DNA of 64,000 nucleotides from Trichoplax sp. H2 (taxonomy: Eukaryota > Placozoa > Uniplacotomia > Trichoplacea): contig NOWV01000247.1 of the NCBI GenBank assembly GCA_003344405.1, positions 1 to 64,000 of the forward strand, written 5' to 3'. The position numbers were made by a program, and so were the translations under genes. Numbering within the stretch: position 1 is the stretch's first letter; the number at the start of each line of letters is the position of its first letter. The notes under the pieces are model-generated. The model did not search any database. It was not told the DNA's origin and saw only the letters and a program-made list of their open reading frames with translations. Below are positions 33,433 to 54,107 of this stretch, in pieces.

Positions 33433-35909
33433 ACATATAGACCATATGAAATCATGCCCACAATATACCTCACTATTGCAACATGCTGTCGATGATGCAC
33501 CTCAAATCACGGACGAGATGTTGGATTCATTAAATACTGAATTAACCTTATTGGAGAAGTCCATTAGTGAAAGAGCGCAACGATTAGGGACAGAATTAGA
33601 GGTAAGTCTACTCTGTTATGTTCTAATGGATAGATTTACAGCACTACAGTAGATAGAATCATAGAACAATCAAGCAATTTTCAAGCACTATGAAAGACAT
33701 CCAAAAGCTTGATTCCACTCAGTCTATATGTACATAGATATATCTATATAGTGGCTCGATTTTATTCAAGAATATATCTTCCCCTTGTTTATACCTCAAT
33801 ATTAAATTGAAATTGAAAAATATAGTTACGGTATGTATTTTTCTATTTTATAAATATAGATTGTTGTTGATTGGTTGGACCGGAAAGATAAGAAGGATTC
33901 TAAAGGGAGTGCATCATCTGATTTGCAAAATAGTGAAAGTTCTGATCATAATAAACAATCAACGCCTGGATTGAAAAGAAGTACACACGGTAATAAACAT
34001 AAATTTACTTATTGACTGCATGGAGTCGTACATCTCGATACAACAGGGTAGATTGATAGGATCTGCTAATAAATGACAGCATTTCCTTAATATCCGTTAA
34101 GTAGAGTTGTAAACTTACTTAGTCCTAGTGTAGGTCGAGCTCAACTTGAATTTATTTACAAATACTCAACATTATCCGAATCAGCAATGGTATATTTAAT
34201 AATATGGATTCAGTCTCATCTTACAATCTGATTTTGATATCTTGAAGACGATCAGTTGAATAAGAAGCAAAAACTGAAGGGCAACTTAAGTAAGAAACAA
34301 AAGAAGAAACATAAAGCTAAAGATGTCCCTGTACCAGTAGGTTAGTTCTTTGCATTACAATTGATAATATTTTTCCTACGTATTTCATATCGATGAACTA
34401 TAAAATGGGTTGACGTTGTTCGATAATTGATCTAATTATGCCAATCTAACTGCTGCTAGCTATATTGATTACGACGCGTATTAGTAATCTTATCAAATTG
34501 AATCAAACTACTGTCACCAATTCTCTTTAATTCTCTTTAAATTAATCCTTTAATAATTCATAACTTTACAAACTTTTCAGTAATGTAGCTATAATTTAAG
34601 TAAAATTGTCACAAGAATAACAACAGCAATGTTAGGTAATACGTATTTTGTACTATTAAATGATTGAAGATAACGATAAAAAATTAAAGACTGACGCACC
34701 AACGCGATTTTGGGCAGCCGTTGATTCTTATTGTACTGATATTACACAAGAAGATATTAAAATATTGGATCAATTACTAGAATGTGAAGATTACTCGGAA
34801 TATTATACGGTATGATTAAACTATATTCCCGTCTACATATACATACGTTAGTGTCCGATATAGTGGTAATACTGTATTGCTAAGATTTTATTATTACCAG
34901 CTAATATCGATAAAATTTGATAATCAATAATTGTTTACTTGAATTTAATTGCCGGCTTATATCGTAATATCAAGATGCCACCTTTGGGGATGCATTATAC
35001 AAAACGTTGGGCTAAAGAAGATCTATTAGAGGAAAGAAGTCAAGGAAAGCGTGCTGCTGAAGCGGAAGGCAATATCAATGAAGACCACGTTGATGATCTC
35101 AACAAAACTAATCAAGAAATTGATTCTTTATTAAGAAGTAATAACAATAAAAACTCTTACACTGACGACAGTGATGACTACTGCCCTGTTGGTGCATTAA
35201 CTCAACGGTTGCTTGCATCGTTGGTGGAAGAGAATATTGTTGCCCCTGCACCTATACAAATCTACGGTAGTGAGAGCACTGGCGGTGACGGCAACAGCAA
35301 TCATGATAACACTAAATCACGCCTCAATTCCAATGAACGCGATTTATCACAAGTAGGCTGTTTCGCTAACTTTATGATGCAACCAACCACTAATTGCATT
35401 ACTTAATACTATCGGCTTTAAATTTAGTTATACCGTATTATCGACTGAATTGCCACAACTATTGATCTAGTGCATGTTCAATTTTTTATTATCATTAGGT
35501 TTCACAATGGAAAACTCTTGATAAACGTATTCGTGAGGAGTTAATTACATTAAATATAATTTCACGAAGTGATATTGTTGCTGATTCTGATGGAAGAAAT
35601 AATGACGACGAAGATGAAGTTTTAAGTGAATTACACCGACGTCAGCAAGAATTAAAAGCAGTTAATCAAGAAAACGTTGCTTTCATTCAACAATTAAAGG
35701 AAGCAAGTATCCGAGAAACAAAGCGACAAAAACTATTACAATCTGTTCGAGTTTGTGACAACGAAGTGATTGATTATTATAAACGTTTTGCTCCTACTAA
35801 GTCGAAAAAGAAAGGCCTTACAAAAGAAGAAACTGAACGCGCATGGCAGTTGCTTAAAAGTAGACAAGCAGCTATTAATAAACTAAATCAATTTGATAGT
35901 AGCTTGTAG
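33003..35909 (+). CDS. TADA3: Transcriptional adapter 3 (SAGA/ADA complex)
   Basis: Seven exons (33003-33043, 33427-33601, 33860-33989, 34248-34340, 34670-34809, 34975-35352, 35499-35909) encode about 455 residues. TADA3 is part of the histone acetyltransferase module of SAGA and ATAC, next to GCN5/PCAF and TADA2. Landmarks are FKHIDHMKSCPQY near the N-terminus, APTRFWAAVDSYCTDIT (about 156-172), MPPLGMHYTKRWAKEDLLEE, CPVGALTQRLLASLVEENIV, and a charged C-terminal helix region with ELHRRQQELKAVN and CDNEVIDYY. ATG 33003 is chosen because only that frame joins correctly to exon 2, and an in-frame TGA lies at 32982. A basic Lys-rich patch is encoded by exon 4. The gene converges with POLR3B about 0.7 kb downstream. 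Confidence 0.94.
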
Positions 35910-36620
35910 TTATTATGTTAACATACCAATATTATCTAATACATAATGTAAAGTATAGTGTTGATGCTGTGGTTAATCGTGCCTCTTACTGCAACGAAAC
36001 TGTAAATACTGCATACCCTTATTTGAACTTATACGGTAATATAGCCATTATCCGTAATGAAAGATGATTTACTTTATAATGCTATAGCAAAATTTCTAAT
36101 GTTACAAATTGTTTTATATATCGTTATCCACCCGTAATTATCAAAGGCTTCAGTAATTGACTGTAAGTTAATTAATTTAGTAGAGGAAAACCTTTATTTA
36201 ATTTTGCAACTGTTCTTCACATTCCGCAGAATTTTACTTTCTTGCCTATCAATTACTTTGCAATGTACAGATAATGAGTTTACTAAGCTATTTGTCGCTT
36301 AGTAATGATTGTTCTAAATGATTGATCATTTTTTCTTGCTACTTTGTACAGTTTTAATTCATATTGTAAAAATATATCTTTCGGCAAATCGATTTATACA
36401 GCCTACATGGCGCAAGTTTATGCCCCACCTTACTAAATAAGCGTGAAAGGATCGATCAAATCGTAAAATTCTCAATCATAAAAAGCATCAAACAACGCAA
36501 ATGCCGAAACAATGTAAAGATGTTATACTCATCATTACCTCAATTGTAATACTTCTTACCAGGGACTTCTTAAGACAAATTTGTCTTAGGAGTCCCTGCT
36601 TCTTACAATATTAAAAACAA
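35910..36620. other. Convergent spacer between TADA3 and POLR3B
   Basis: About 710 bp of AT-rich sequence containing both 3' regions. Apart from the hairpin at 36560-36598, nothing is recognised. Confidence 0.6.
36560..36598. repeat. Near-perfect inverted repeat (hairpin) in the POLR3B 3' region
   Basis: CAGGGACTTCTTAAGACAAA pairs with TTTGTCTTAGGAGTCCCTG with one or two interruptions and almost no loop. It lies about 22 nt past the POLR3B stop on the minus strand and 650 nt past the TADA3 stop on the plus strand, so it would fold in the POLR3B 3' UTR. It could mark 3'-end formation, be a foldback scar, or be chance. Confidence 0.6.
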
Positions 36621-46117
<9,497 letters not shown>

Positions 46118-47466
46118 TTCGATTAATGTCTCTATGACCTGTAATTGTGGGGAGCTAGGAGAGAAAGATAATATCACTTAAAATTAGATTCCTCGTTGGA
46201 CAGCTTGACAATTACTAAGATGATTACTAAAATGATTTGTATCACCTTAGATTTAATATTCGTCTTAATGCTCTTGCAAGTCCACCACGTCTGCCTTCAT
46301 TAACTATTGGTAGGAGAGAACGATCATATGCTTCAAATTTGATTTTTCGTTAGATAGCTGGACTATTACTAAAATGATTTCTATTATCTAGATCTAAAAT
46401 GTATCTTAATGCTCTTCCAAGTCTACAGCGTTTACTTTAATGAAGTATTAGTAGGAAAGAAGGAAAATATCCTTCAAATTGGAATTCTCGTCTGAGAGCT
46501 GGGCAAAGCCAGAAATGATTTCTATCACCTACTTTTCCAGATTCACAACGTCTGTCTTACTAAGTTGCATAAGAGAAGAACAATATCCTTAAAGCTAGAA
46601 TTTTAGTAGATCTAGAAGAGTAATTTAAGGGATTTCTATTACCTCAATAATGGTTTAAAGTGTTGTTTTGCTCGTCTTTCAGGCTACGAAATGGCCATCC
46701 ATTGCAGGGAGAGAAGCTCGCTAGCTGGCAGCTCGCTGACATGGAAACTGTATGGGCACTAGGTACCAACGCAAACAGTGTGAAATTATACTGTTTACAG
46801 TATGACGTAGGGAAGCATGTGGTAGGTCAGTTATCCCTGCAAATTTGGCGTACAGTACGCCGTCTGAGTACGGTACAATCTCACTAATACTTGGCAATTT
46901 GTAAACATGAAGTCATACAGTGCTACAGTATATAATATTGTTAATAGAGATATAAATACTGATAACTTCAGTATGCGCACCATGACTGTCGTCATTACTA
47001 ATGTTTTATACCAGTAAGTGCAAACGATTCCCCGGTACAGTACTGTACTGTAGTCTCGGCAATTTGGATACTGTAGCTGCCAAGCAGAAAAGTGCTGCAG
47101 CCATTGCAAGGCAACATGTCTCCAAATTAGAGCTGCTCCAAGTGCAATTTCGCTGTAGATTTATCGATCTTGTATCAAAGGATGAATTTCGAATGTAATA
47201 GAAAAGATTAAACTTCTAGGTAAGATCATCTACTTTAGTATCAGTGCATAGTTACTCTTTTTAATGGATTTAAAATCTCTCTTTATGAGTTCATTTCTGC
47301 AAGGTAGTAGAAGTAAGTCAAGTCTAGAGCTGCACTCTTTCCCAATTGCAATCAACGCTTTTTTATGCCCAATCGGGAATAACGAGTTTTATTCTTTTGA
47401 ATGACCCTTTTCTAGTAGAAACTTTTGTATGTATGAAATTTTGCTCTAACAAGATAAGACTGATTG
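46118..47466. repeat. Divergent POLR3B/NOL7 spacer with degenerate tandem repeat
   Basis: Between about 46184 and 46640 four diverged units of roughly 110-150 bp share AAAATGATTTCTATTA, CTTAATGCTCTTCCAAGTC and ACGTCTG, and GGAGAGAACGATAT-like words. From 46790 to 47060 ACTGTA/TACAGTA words cluster, including GTACAGTACTGTACTGTAG near 47035. A plus frame ending at 47198 (AAKQKSAAAIARQHVSKLEL) is not recognised and is probably chance. Confidence 0.6.
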
Positions 47467-48890
47467 ATGGCACCTAAAAAAGGACGTAAAGGAAAGTCCA
47501 TTAATACTACAGCGAAGAAGAATAAGAAAGAAGCGATTGATAATCTAGATAAGGCTGAACCTGCTAGCAACCTCGATGATGATGCTCGTCTAAATGATGA
47601 TAAGGTCGCGGATGAAGTGGATCTATCTACAATCCAGCAGCAACACATCGATCAAGATGAAGTGCCTGAAATGGTATCATTTAATCAATCGAAGGAAGAT
47701 GCATACAAATTAAAAGCCGAATATTCCAAAGTGAAACAACGGTAGGATGATTTGCGCAAGCACTTTGTTAGAACACCTATTCTATATTAGTAATTTTTTT
47801 TCACAATGTTCAATGCCGATATCACAATTGACAATAAATGAAAATGTAAACTATCCTTCGAGTAGGGTATGTGCAAGCCTTTCAAGCTGTAGTTTAAAAG
47901 GCTATGTAATTGATGATTATGTTTTCTACATTCTTGGCTAATATTTACGAAACTTTTATAGAAATACAAAGTTAATCTAATCATAGTCTATATTGTACAA
48001 CGTTTCTATCTTCTATTGCACGTAGATTGAATTTTAATTGATTCATGTCAACATAACTAATGTTTCTTAGGATTAAAGATATTCGTAAGGAAAAGCAAAA
48101 TAGGCATCAGGTTACCAAGGTAACTATGCATCGATTGCAGTTGTAGCTGTTGTACAAGTTTTAGCCATGCTTTCTTTTGATTGAATGCATTGAACTGAAT
48201 CTAACTTAAAATGTTGGGAAAGTTACAAACTGAAATCATAATTAACCTTTAACTTAGGCCAAGGAAAAATCGACACGCGAGATCTTACCACTTGATGTTC
48301 TTCAAGCTGCTATAAAATATAAAGATAGGTATCGTCTAAAATAATCGATCATTTTTCTCAGAAAAGAAGTGAAGATCATTCTATTAATCCTGTATATTGC
48401 GGGTAGTGTAAAAAATTCTAGCGCTCTTACTAACAAAGTACAAGTCTACAATCGAAAACTGCCGACTTCCAAAAAGCAAACTAGAAATAGAAAATTTCGG
48501 TATGTCATTGTGACAAATAGTTACACATTTTTTAATATACTATCATTCTTCAAAGAGAATCGTAACTACGCAAGCTCTCGAAATATTGATCTATGAAAAT
48601 ATAGAGAATGAACTGTAGGCAACAGTCACTATTATTTTTGCAAACTAACGTTGGATCAATCAATCAAATATAATAATATAATTTATAGAGCGAAAAAAGG
48701 GCCCGCTAAAGGAACTTCATTTGTCAACATATCAAAAGATATGCCCATAGAGGTTTCTGACACTACTTCAAAATTCCTGAATAATCGCTTATTTGGTACA
48801 CGGATTACAAGAAATAGTACTATGAACGTACTGTCCAACAAATACAAGAACAGAAGTCATCGACCTGCAATCAAGTTTAAGAAAACTTAA
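47467..48890 (+). CDS. NOL7: Nucleolar protein 7 family (NUC129 domain)
   Basis: Five exons (47467-47741, 48071-48119, 48258-48328, 48407-48499, 48689-48890) encode about 229 residues, close to the 257 of human NOL7. The N-terminus is Lys-rich (MAPKKGRKGKS, KKNKKEA) then acidic; PEMVSFNQSKEDA resembles the family PEEVTF motif; a basic helix (IRKEKQNRH..AKEKSTREILPLDVL) follows. The C-terminal domain has FLNNRLFGTRITRNSTMNVL and ends AIKFKKT, paralleling the FIHNSLYG.. and AVQF segments of NOL7. NOL7 is a nucleolar protein of the small-subunit processome. An in-frame TGA four to six bases upstream fixes ATG 47467. The sequence is poorly conserved overall, so the assignment rests on the C-terminus and layout. 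Confidence 0.75.
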
Positions 48891-49418
48891 AAACAACTGT
48901 GCTAGCACAACTTTTTAACTAAATCTAAGGAAGACCGTTTTATTAGATAAATAGGCCAAGAGTTTATGGTGCTATTTCACAACAGTCATTGTGTAGTAAT
49001 TGCTACCAACAGTTAATTACAATTATGATATGATAATGTAGCACTGAAGGTAAATGACATAATGAAATTTAGACTATGTACAAAGATGACATACTGCCAC
49101 GACACAAATTGTTCTGAATCGATGTGCTATTTACAGCGTTCTAATAATAAAGAACGAATAAAACAGATATTAAGCTATGAAGAAGAAATGTTTACAGCAA
49201 CTTGAGTGTCAAATATACTTTTAGTAATAGAACGAATATCGATATTTCAAACATACTTTAAGGAGTTCAATGAAAAAATACAATCAAACCAAATTGGTCG
49301 AATAGCTAATTATAAGAGCTATTTTCAAAGTAAAAATTTGACACTCCTCATACTAATAGATTTCATTTGATCTTCCTATACAGTACAAATTTCAATTTAT
49401 GATCTGTTTCGATGAATC
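48891..49418. other. Convergent spacer between NOL7 and SAP30BP
   Basis: About 530 bp of AT-rich sequence with both 3' ends. No repeat or additional gene is seen. Confidence 0.6.
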
Positions 49419-52375
49419 TTAGGAATTTCGTGACTTCTTGGCATTGCTAGAGGAATCTAACGCTTGATTTGTCACTGCTGAATCAGTCTGATTGCTTGTT
49501 GCTGATGGTATATCCCACTTACTCTTCCTTTTCCGGTTTGCATCATCTCCTTAACGATAGAAATATACTATTCATTATCAATGCATTCCGTATTTAACGA
49601 TTTACATGTAGCGCAATTAAGCTTTCTCAACAAGGCACTCTAGAAAGTGATGTTAGTTCGAATTTAAGCAGAGCAAAAATCGATTACAAACTTTGTCACA
49701 TGCTTAGTTTACAAGTAATGGTACTGCTAGATAATACCTACCAGAAGCAGAGTTTGTAGTAGAAGAAGCATTTCGCTTCACGACCTTCACAAAATCAATC
49801 TAACAACACGTAACCGCATGGGTCAGTATATAGTTACAATACCTTGTACAACTATTAACATTAACTCAAGACTTGGAAATGACTATGTCAAGTCAATCCG
49901 TGCCATAGTAATTATATGGAATCAAGCAAGTTTTACTACAACAATTATAGCCGATATAACCTGAGTGCGACTTTGTTTAGCCTTTTCTTTCTTCTCATAT
50001 GTTTCCTTCTGTACTTTTGCTATTAAAAATTTTGATACATTTAGAATAGGAAATTTTAACAGAGAACACCTTAGTGTTTAGGGATCAATACAACGTATTA
50101 CCTATTGCATTGTAATAGTCATGTTTATCCCATAACTTTGGGTTGTACATTTCCTGCATAAAAAATTACAAATGATAGTTAAATACGGTAGTAACATAAA
50201 AGTAATCAATTTAATATAGAATTATCTATTAGTAATAGTAAATCATTCAAAACTTGTCATTATAAAAAGCTTACAGCTGGATAATTGGTTCCAGTTTCGT
50301 CTATTGCACAAAATTCCACTAATTTCTCATATATACTACATAAAAGATGTCAGACAACAACTTTAGTTAAATTGGTATCTTATTTTGTAGTCCATTAATC
50401 TACAATATCCAAGATTTATGAGACTAACCTGGGATTCCTAAAGTTCTTCCGTTTTTCCAAAATTTTATTCATATTACTGTCCATCTTCCTGGCTAGCATC
50501 GTTATAATTTTTTTCTGAAATTGTTCATCGGTTCATGAAAACTACATGTTACTACAGGTTTCCTTAATGTTTTAGCTTAATTACGATAAAGTAGCAAAGA
50601 CTTCTTCTATCATACCGTATGATGCAGCAATTACTATCATTGACTCCAATTCTAAAACATAATCACCTGCACATTCAGAGAATGAATCCCATCCGGTTCA
50701 GGAGGTAACTGAATTCTATCAATTTCGTCTTGATCTGTATTAACTAGCTTACCTAAAAAGAACATCAAACGATCATTCAGTTTATTATCAATACATCTCC
50801 AGAATAATAAGTGAGACTACAAACAAATTCTACCGTTTAGTAACGAACCTTTAGCAGAGTCATCATCCGACTCGCTAACGTAGAAAGCAGCCTAAATGAA
50901 ATAAGTTCAAGCTACTCTTGAGTAACATTGTAACGTCAACATGCGATCATACAAAGAACGATAGAGGGATAGTTCAAATTGGCTAATACTATAACCTACA
51001 AAAGTATTCTACTTACCTTTCCATTGGCATGCAGGTCTATTGAAAATAAAAAAGTACATCATTACTTCTAGAAGTAGGATAGGTTATTACATTAAACGAG
51101 TATCAATGTCAATTGAATTCATATTTCGGTTTAAAAAGACTTTAAAATACCTGTAGCGGAGTCGGATACCACCGTTGGTTCTGCTGCCTAAAAGACATCA
51201 ATTATTGGATTTCAGTATTTTAATCTTGTAAACGAGCTTGCAAGCTACTGCAGTATCTAACTAGCAGTACGTCTATTTACTGTACGATTTAAATTATTGT
51301 AACATTGGATATATATCTATACAACTAGCTACGTCTATGTCCATTTTTAAATCTAATGGATATCATTGTCTATTAACAATGTCTACGTAATTATTTCGTT
51401 AATTATACCTTAAAAGCAGAATCTTCATCTCTGTACTCTACTAAGCTATCTATATTAAATTAAAGAAAAGGACGATCATCAGAAGCTAATTCATGATTAA
51501 CTGGAACAATAAACAAGCAGAGTCATCATCGAAGATCAGAAAAGTTGATAGAAATTGAAATTAAAACATGCCGATAGAACTTCTGGCATATTTCATTTTC
51601 AATTGATTGACGGTAAGTAGATTAGCAACATACTGTGTTACAAATTCTAAGTAAACTGCTCCGATTGATTGCAGGAGCAGAAAGGAAGAGATCGATTCCA
51701 TCCGCTATCACTTGCTACAGTACTGCATGAAATAAGACTACAACAGTCATCATCATGATACAGTCAACGAATCCACGTAGTCATAACCCACCACTGAAAT
51801 GCATTTCACATACAACTAATACTATGAGATTGGCAACAGACCACTTTAGATAGTCAAAATTACAAATGTAGCGACAGTTGAAGTTACTAATCCTGCCTTG
51901 GCAAAGTTTCAACTGCAAATATAGTAGTAGGTAATAAGTGAATGAGGTAACAACGCATTTAGATTTGAACGTATTTCATTTATTTAATCCATCACTACAT
52001 GATCAAGTCTAGAACAATCATAAACGGTAAATTAGATTCTAGTCCTGAAAATAACTATCGTTGTTCCTTCAATTCGTTTGAATCATCGTCTGGATCACAT
52101 TCAACGCCATACCAACATCCACTATCCTATCCATACTCCATACTGTCCTGTAGCGGCTTACTAACGTAAGATACTCGTACCTATTGTTACTGTCAACACC
52201 CATGACCACATTCAAAAACTGATTCGGTAAAATCCACATTATTTATCATCGGCATTTCCCTACTTCTACTTCACTATTCCTTAAGCTAATTCAACTTACC
52301 CTTATTTCTATCTTCTTGTTCATCTTCATTATCACTATCGGCGCCGTAATTAACAAGAGAATGCAGCGATGCCAT
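49419..52375 (-). CDS. SAP30BP: SAP30-binding protein (HCNGP family)
   Basis: Twelve exons on the minus strand (52375-52300, 51449-51409, 51187-51151, 51036-51017, 50891-50849, 50752-50667, 50514-50429, 50335-50275, 50153-50102, 50019-49961, 49799-49742, 49549-49419) give about 249 residues. SAP30BP is a nuclear protein linked to the SIN3-SAP30 corepressor and, in vertebrates, to splicing of short introns. Landmarks: start MASLHSLVNYGADSDNEDE, an acidic N-terminal third, then the HCNGP domain with RIQLPPEPDG, DSNMNKILEKRKNFRNPSIY, EKLVEFCAIDETGTNYP and KLWDKHDYYNA, then RKRKSKWDIPS near the C-terminus. One internal exon is only 20 nt. The Ser/Thr-rich C-terminus is shorter than in human. ATG 52375 lies at the edge of a tandem duplication that forms its upstream region. 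Confidence 0.93.
51450..52299 (-). other. SAP30BP intron 1
   Basis: This 850-bp intron is the longest in the gene. I found no coding exon or repeat in it. Confidence 0.6.
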
Positions 52376-53475
52376 TGCTTTTACTTTGGGAAGTTTTCAA
52401 GGCGCACACGATCCGAGTGGTAGCCGCTCGGCGTGATGCGCAGCCGTAGATCAGCATTGACACGAATGCCGGGTACTATCCAAGAAGAATGTCACTATTG
52501 TCTATACTTCTTATGCATGTTATAGTGACATTATTTTTGCTAGTCCATTCGGTCCCTTACAAATCGTTCAAAAGCAGTAAGTGCTGCATAATAATTCTGT
52601 CTGTATTACCCAGGTTTGGTACAGTACGCAATCGCTCGCAGTGATCAATACAAAACACTACAGTAAACTGCAGTAGTCTATACTGTAGTATGATTTGTAC
52701 GGTTCTACAGTATACTGTACTGTACTGTACATGTACAGTATAATACTCTACAGTACATTGTACTGTAAACTGTACAGTACTGTAGCATTTTCACACAACT
52801 TGACTCGGACTATGCCAAGGCATCTCGCACCATCGATGGATAGGCTGTCTTTTCTTTCCTTTTACGCAGAGTTGTTCAATGAAAAAGGAAGAAGAACAAC
52901 CTATGGCTAGATCACGTTGGTATTAGCCATACCTTTGCTTTTACTTTGGGAAGTTTTCAAGACGCACACGATCCGAGTGGTAGCCGCACGGCGTGATGCG
53001 CAATCGTAGATCAGCATTGACACGAATGCCGGGTACTATCCAAGAAGAATGTCACTATTGCCTATACTTCTTATGCATGTTATAGTGACATTATTTTTGC
53101 TAGTCCATTCGGTCCCTTACAAATCGTTCAAAAGCAGTAAGTGCTGCATAATAATTCTGTCTGTATTACCCTGGTTTGGTACTGTACGCAATCGCTCGCA
53201 TTGATCAATACAAAACACTACAGTAAACTGCAGTCGTCTTTTTCCACTAGTCTATAGTATGATTTGTACGGTTCTATACTGTACTGTATAGTACTGTACA
53301 TTGTACTGTAAACTGTACAGTACTGTAGCATTTTCACATAACTTGACTGGGACTATGCCAAGGGCATCTCGCACCGTAGATGGATAGGCTGTCTTTTCTT
53401 TCCTTTTACGCAGAGTTGTTAAAGGAAAAAGGAAGAGCAACAACCTATGGCTAGATCACGTTGGTATTACCGGCT
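52376..53475. repeat. Tandem duplication of a 550-bp promoter-side block
   Basis: TGCTTTTACTTTGGGAAGTT begins at about 52376, one base upstream of the SAP30BP ATG, and again at about 52935. Both copies continue with CGCACACGATCCGAGTGGTA, GAATGCCGGGTACTATCCAA, TAATTCTGTCTGTATTACCC, a palindromic ACTGTAC cluster and end with CCTATGGCTAGATCACGTTG (near 52900 and 53440). Identity is high, with small indels mainly in the palindromic part. The duplication probably doubles the SAP30BP proximal promoter. Confidence 0.9.
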
Positions 53476-54107
53476 TCTACGCCTGTTCACAGTAATGAAA
53501 ATGACGCCATTAAGGCTGAAAAAGAGTTTTGTACCCAACTCATATTGTACAGTATAAATGGTAGAGAATAAAGTGAGTCAGTACAGTTACTGTACTGTAT
53601 ATACAGTACTGTATACTGTATGTGTGCGCGCGATGCGTAGTCCACGGACAGGAGGATCAGACAGACCCACTGCCCGTTGCCAGGGATACCATTCTACGGC
53701 ACCCATTTTAACGAAAGGCAACGATACGAAATACGATCAGTGTTGCTATAGCTTGCTCCTTGTTACTCATTAACTCATACTTTAGTAATCTTATTAAATT
53801 GTACTATTAACTTAAAATTAAAATCAAGGTCGTTTTTATTAATCCTCCGAAAGAAACAGAATTGGCCTGTTTATACGACTGTTCATGATCCCAGTGCCAA
53901 AATCATTACATTAATAGTCAACACTCGTGTAAAATTACCGATATACGCGTCTCATCGCTTGTACGCAAACAACCGGGCTACCGGTACACTAGTTTTAGTG
54001 ATAGCAAACGATATACGTATTACTGTGGGTATCAGCCGTAATTTCGGATAGAACTTAGCTTTCTTGCAGTAAACATCACAAAAAGTCTATGCAATATATT
54101 GTACAAG
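53476..54107. other. BBS2 upstream region
   Basis: A palindromic cluster (GTACTGTATATACAGTACTG near 53590) is followed by a short GTGTGCGCGCG run at 53620-53632. The remainder is AT-rich without a recognised gene. An X-box-like RFX site, expected for ciliary genes, was not evident by eye. Confidence 0.45.

Noticed and set aside
46660-47198. Plus-strand frames between POLR3B and NOL7 as a small gene
   Set aside because: No recognisable motif, interrupted by palindromic repeat sequence, and no convincing splice pairing.
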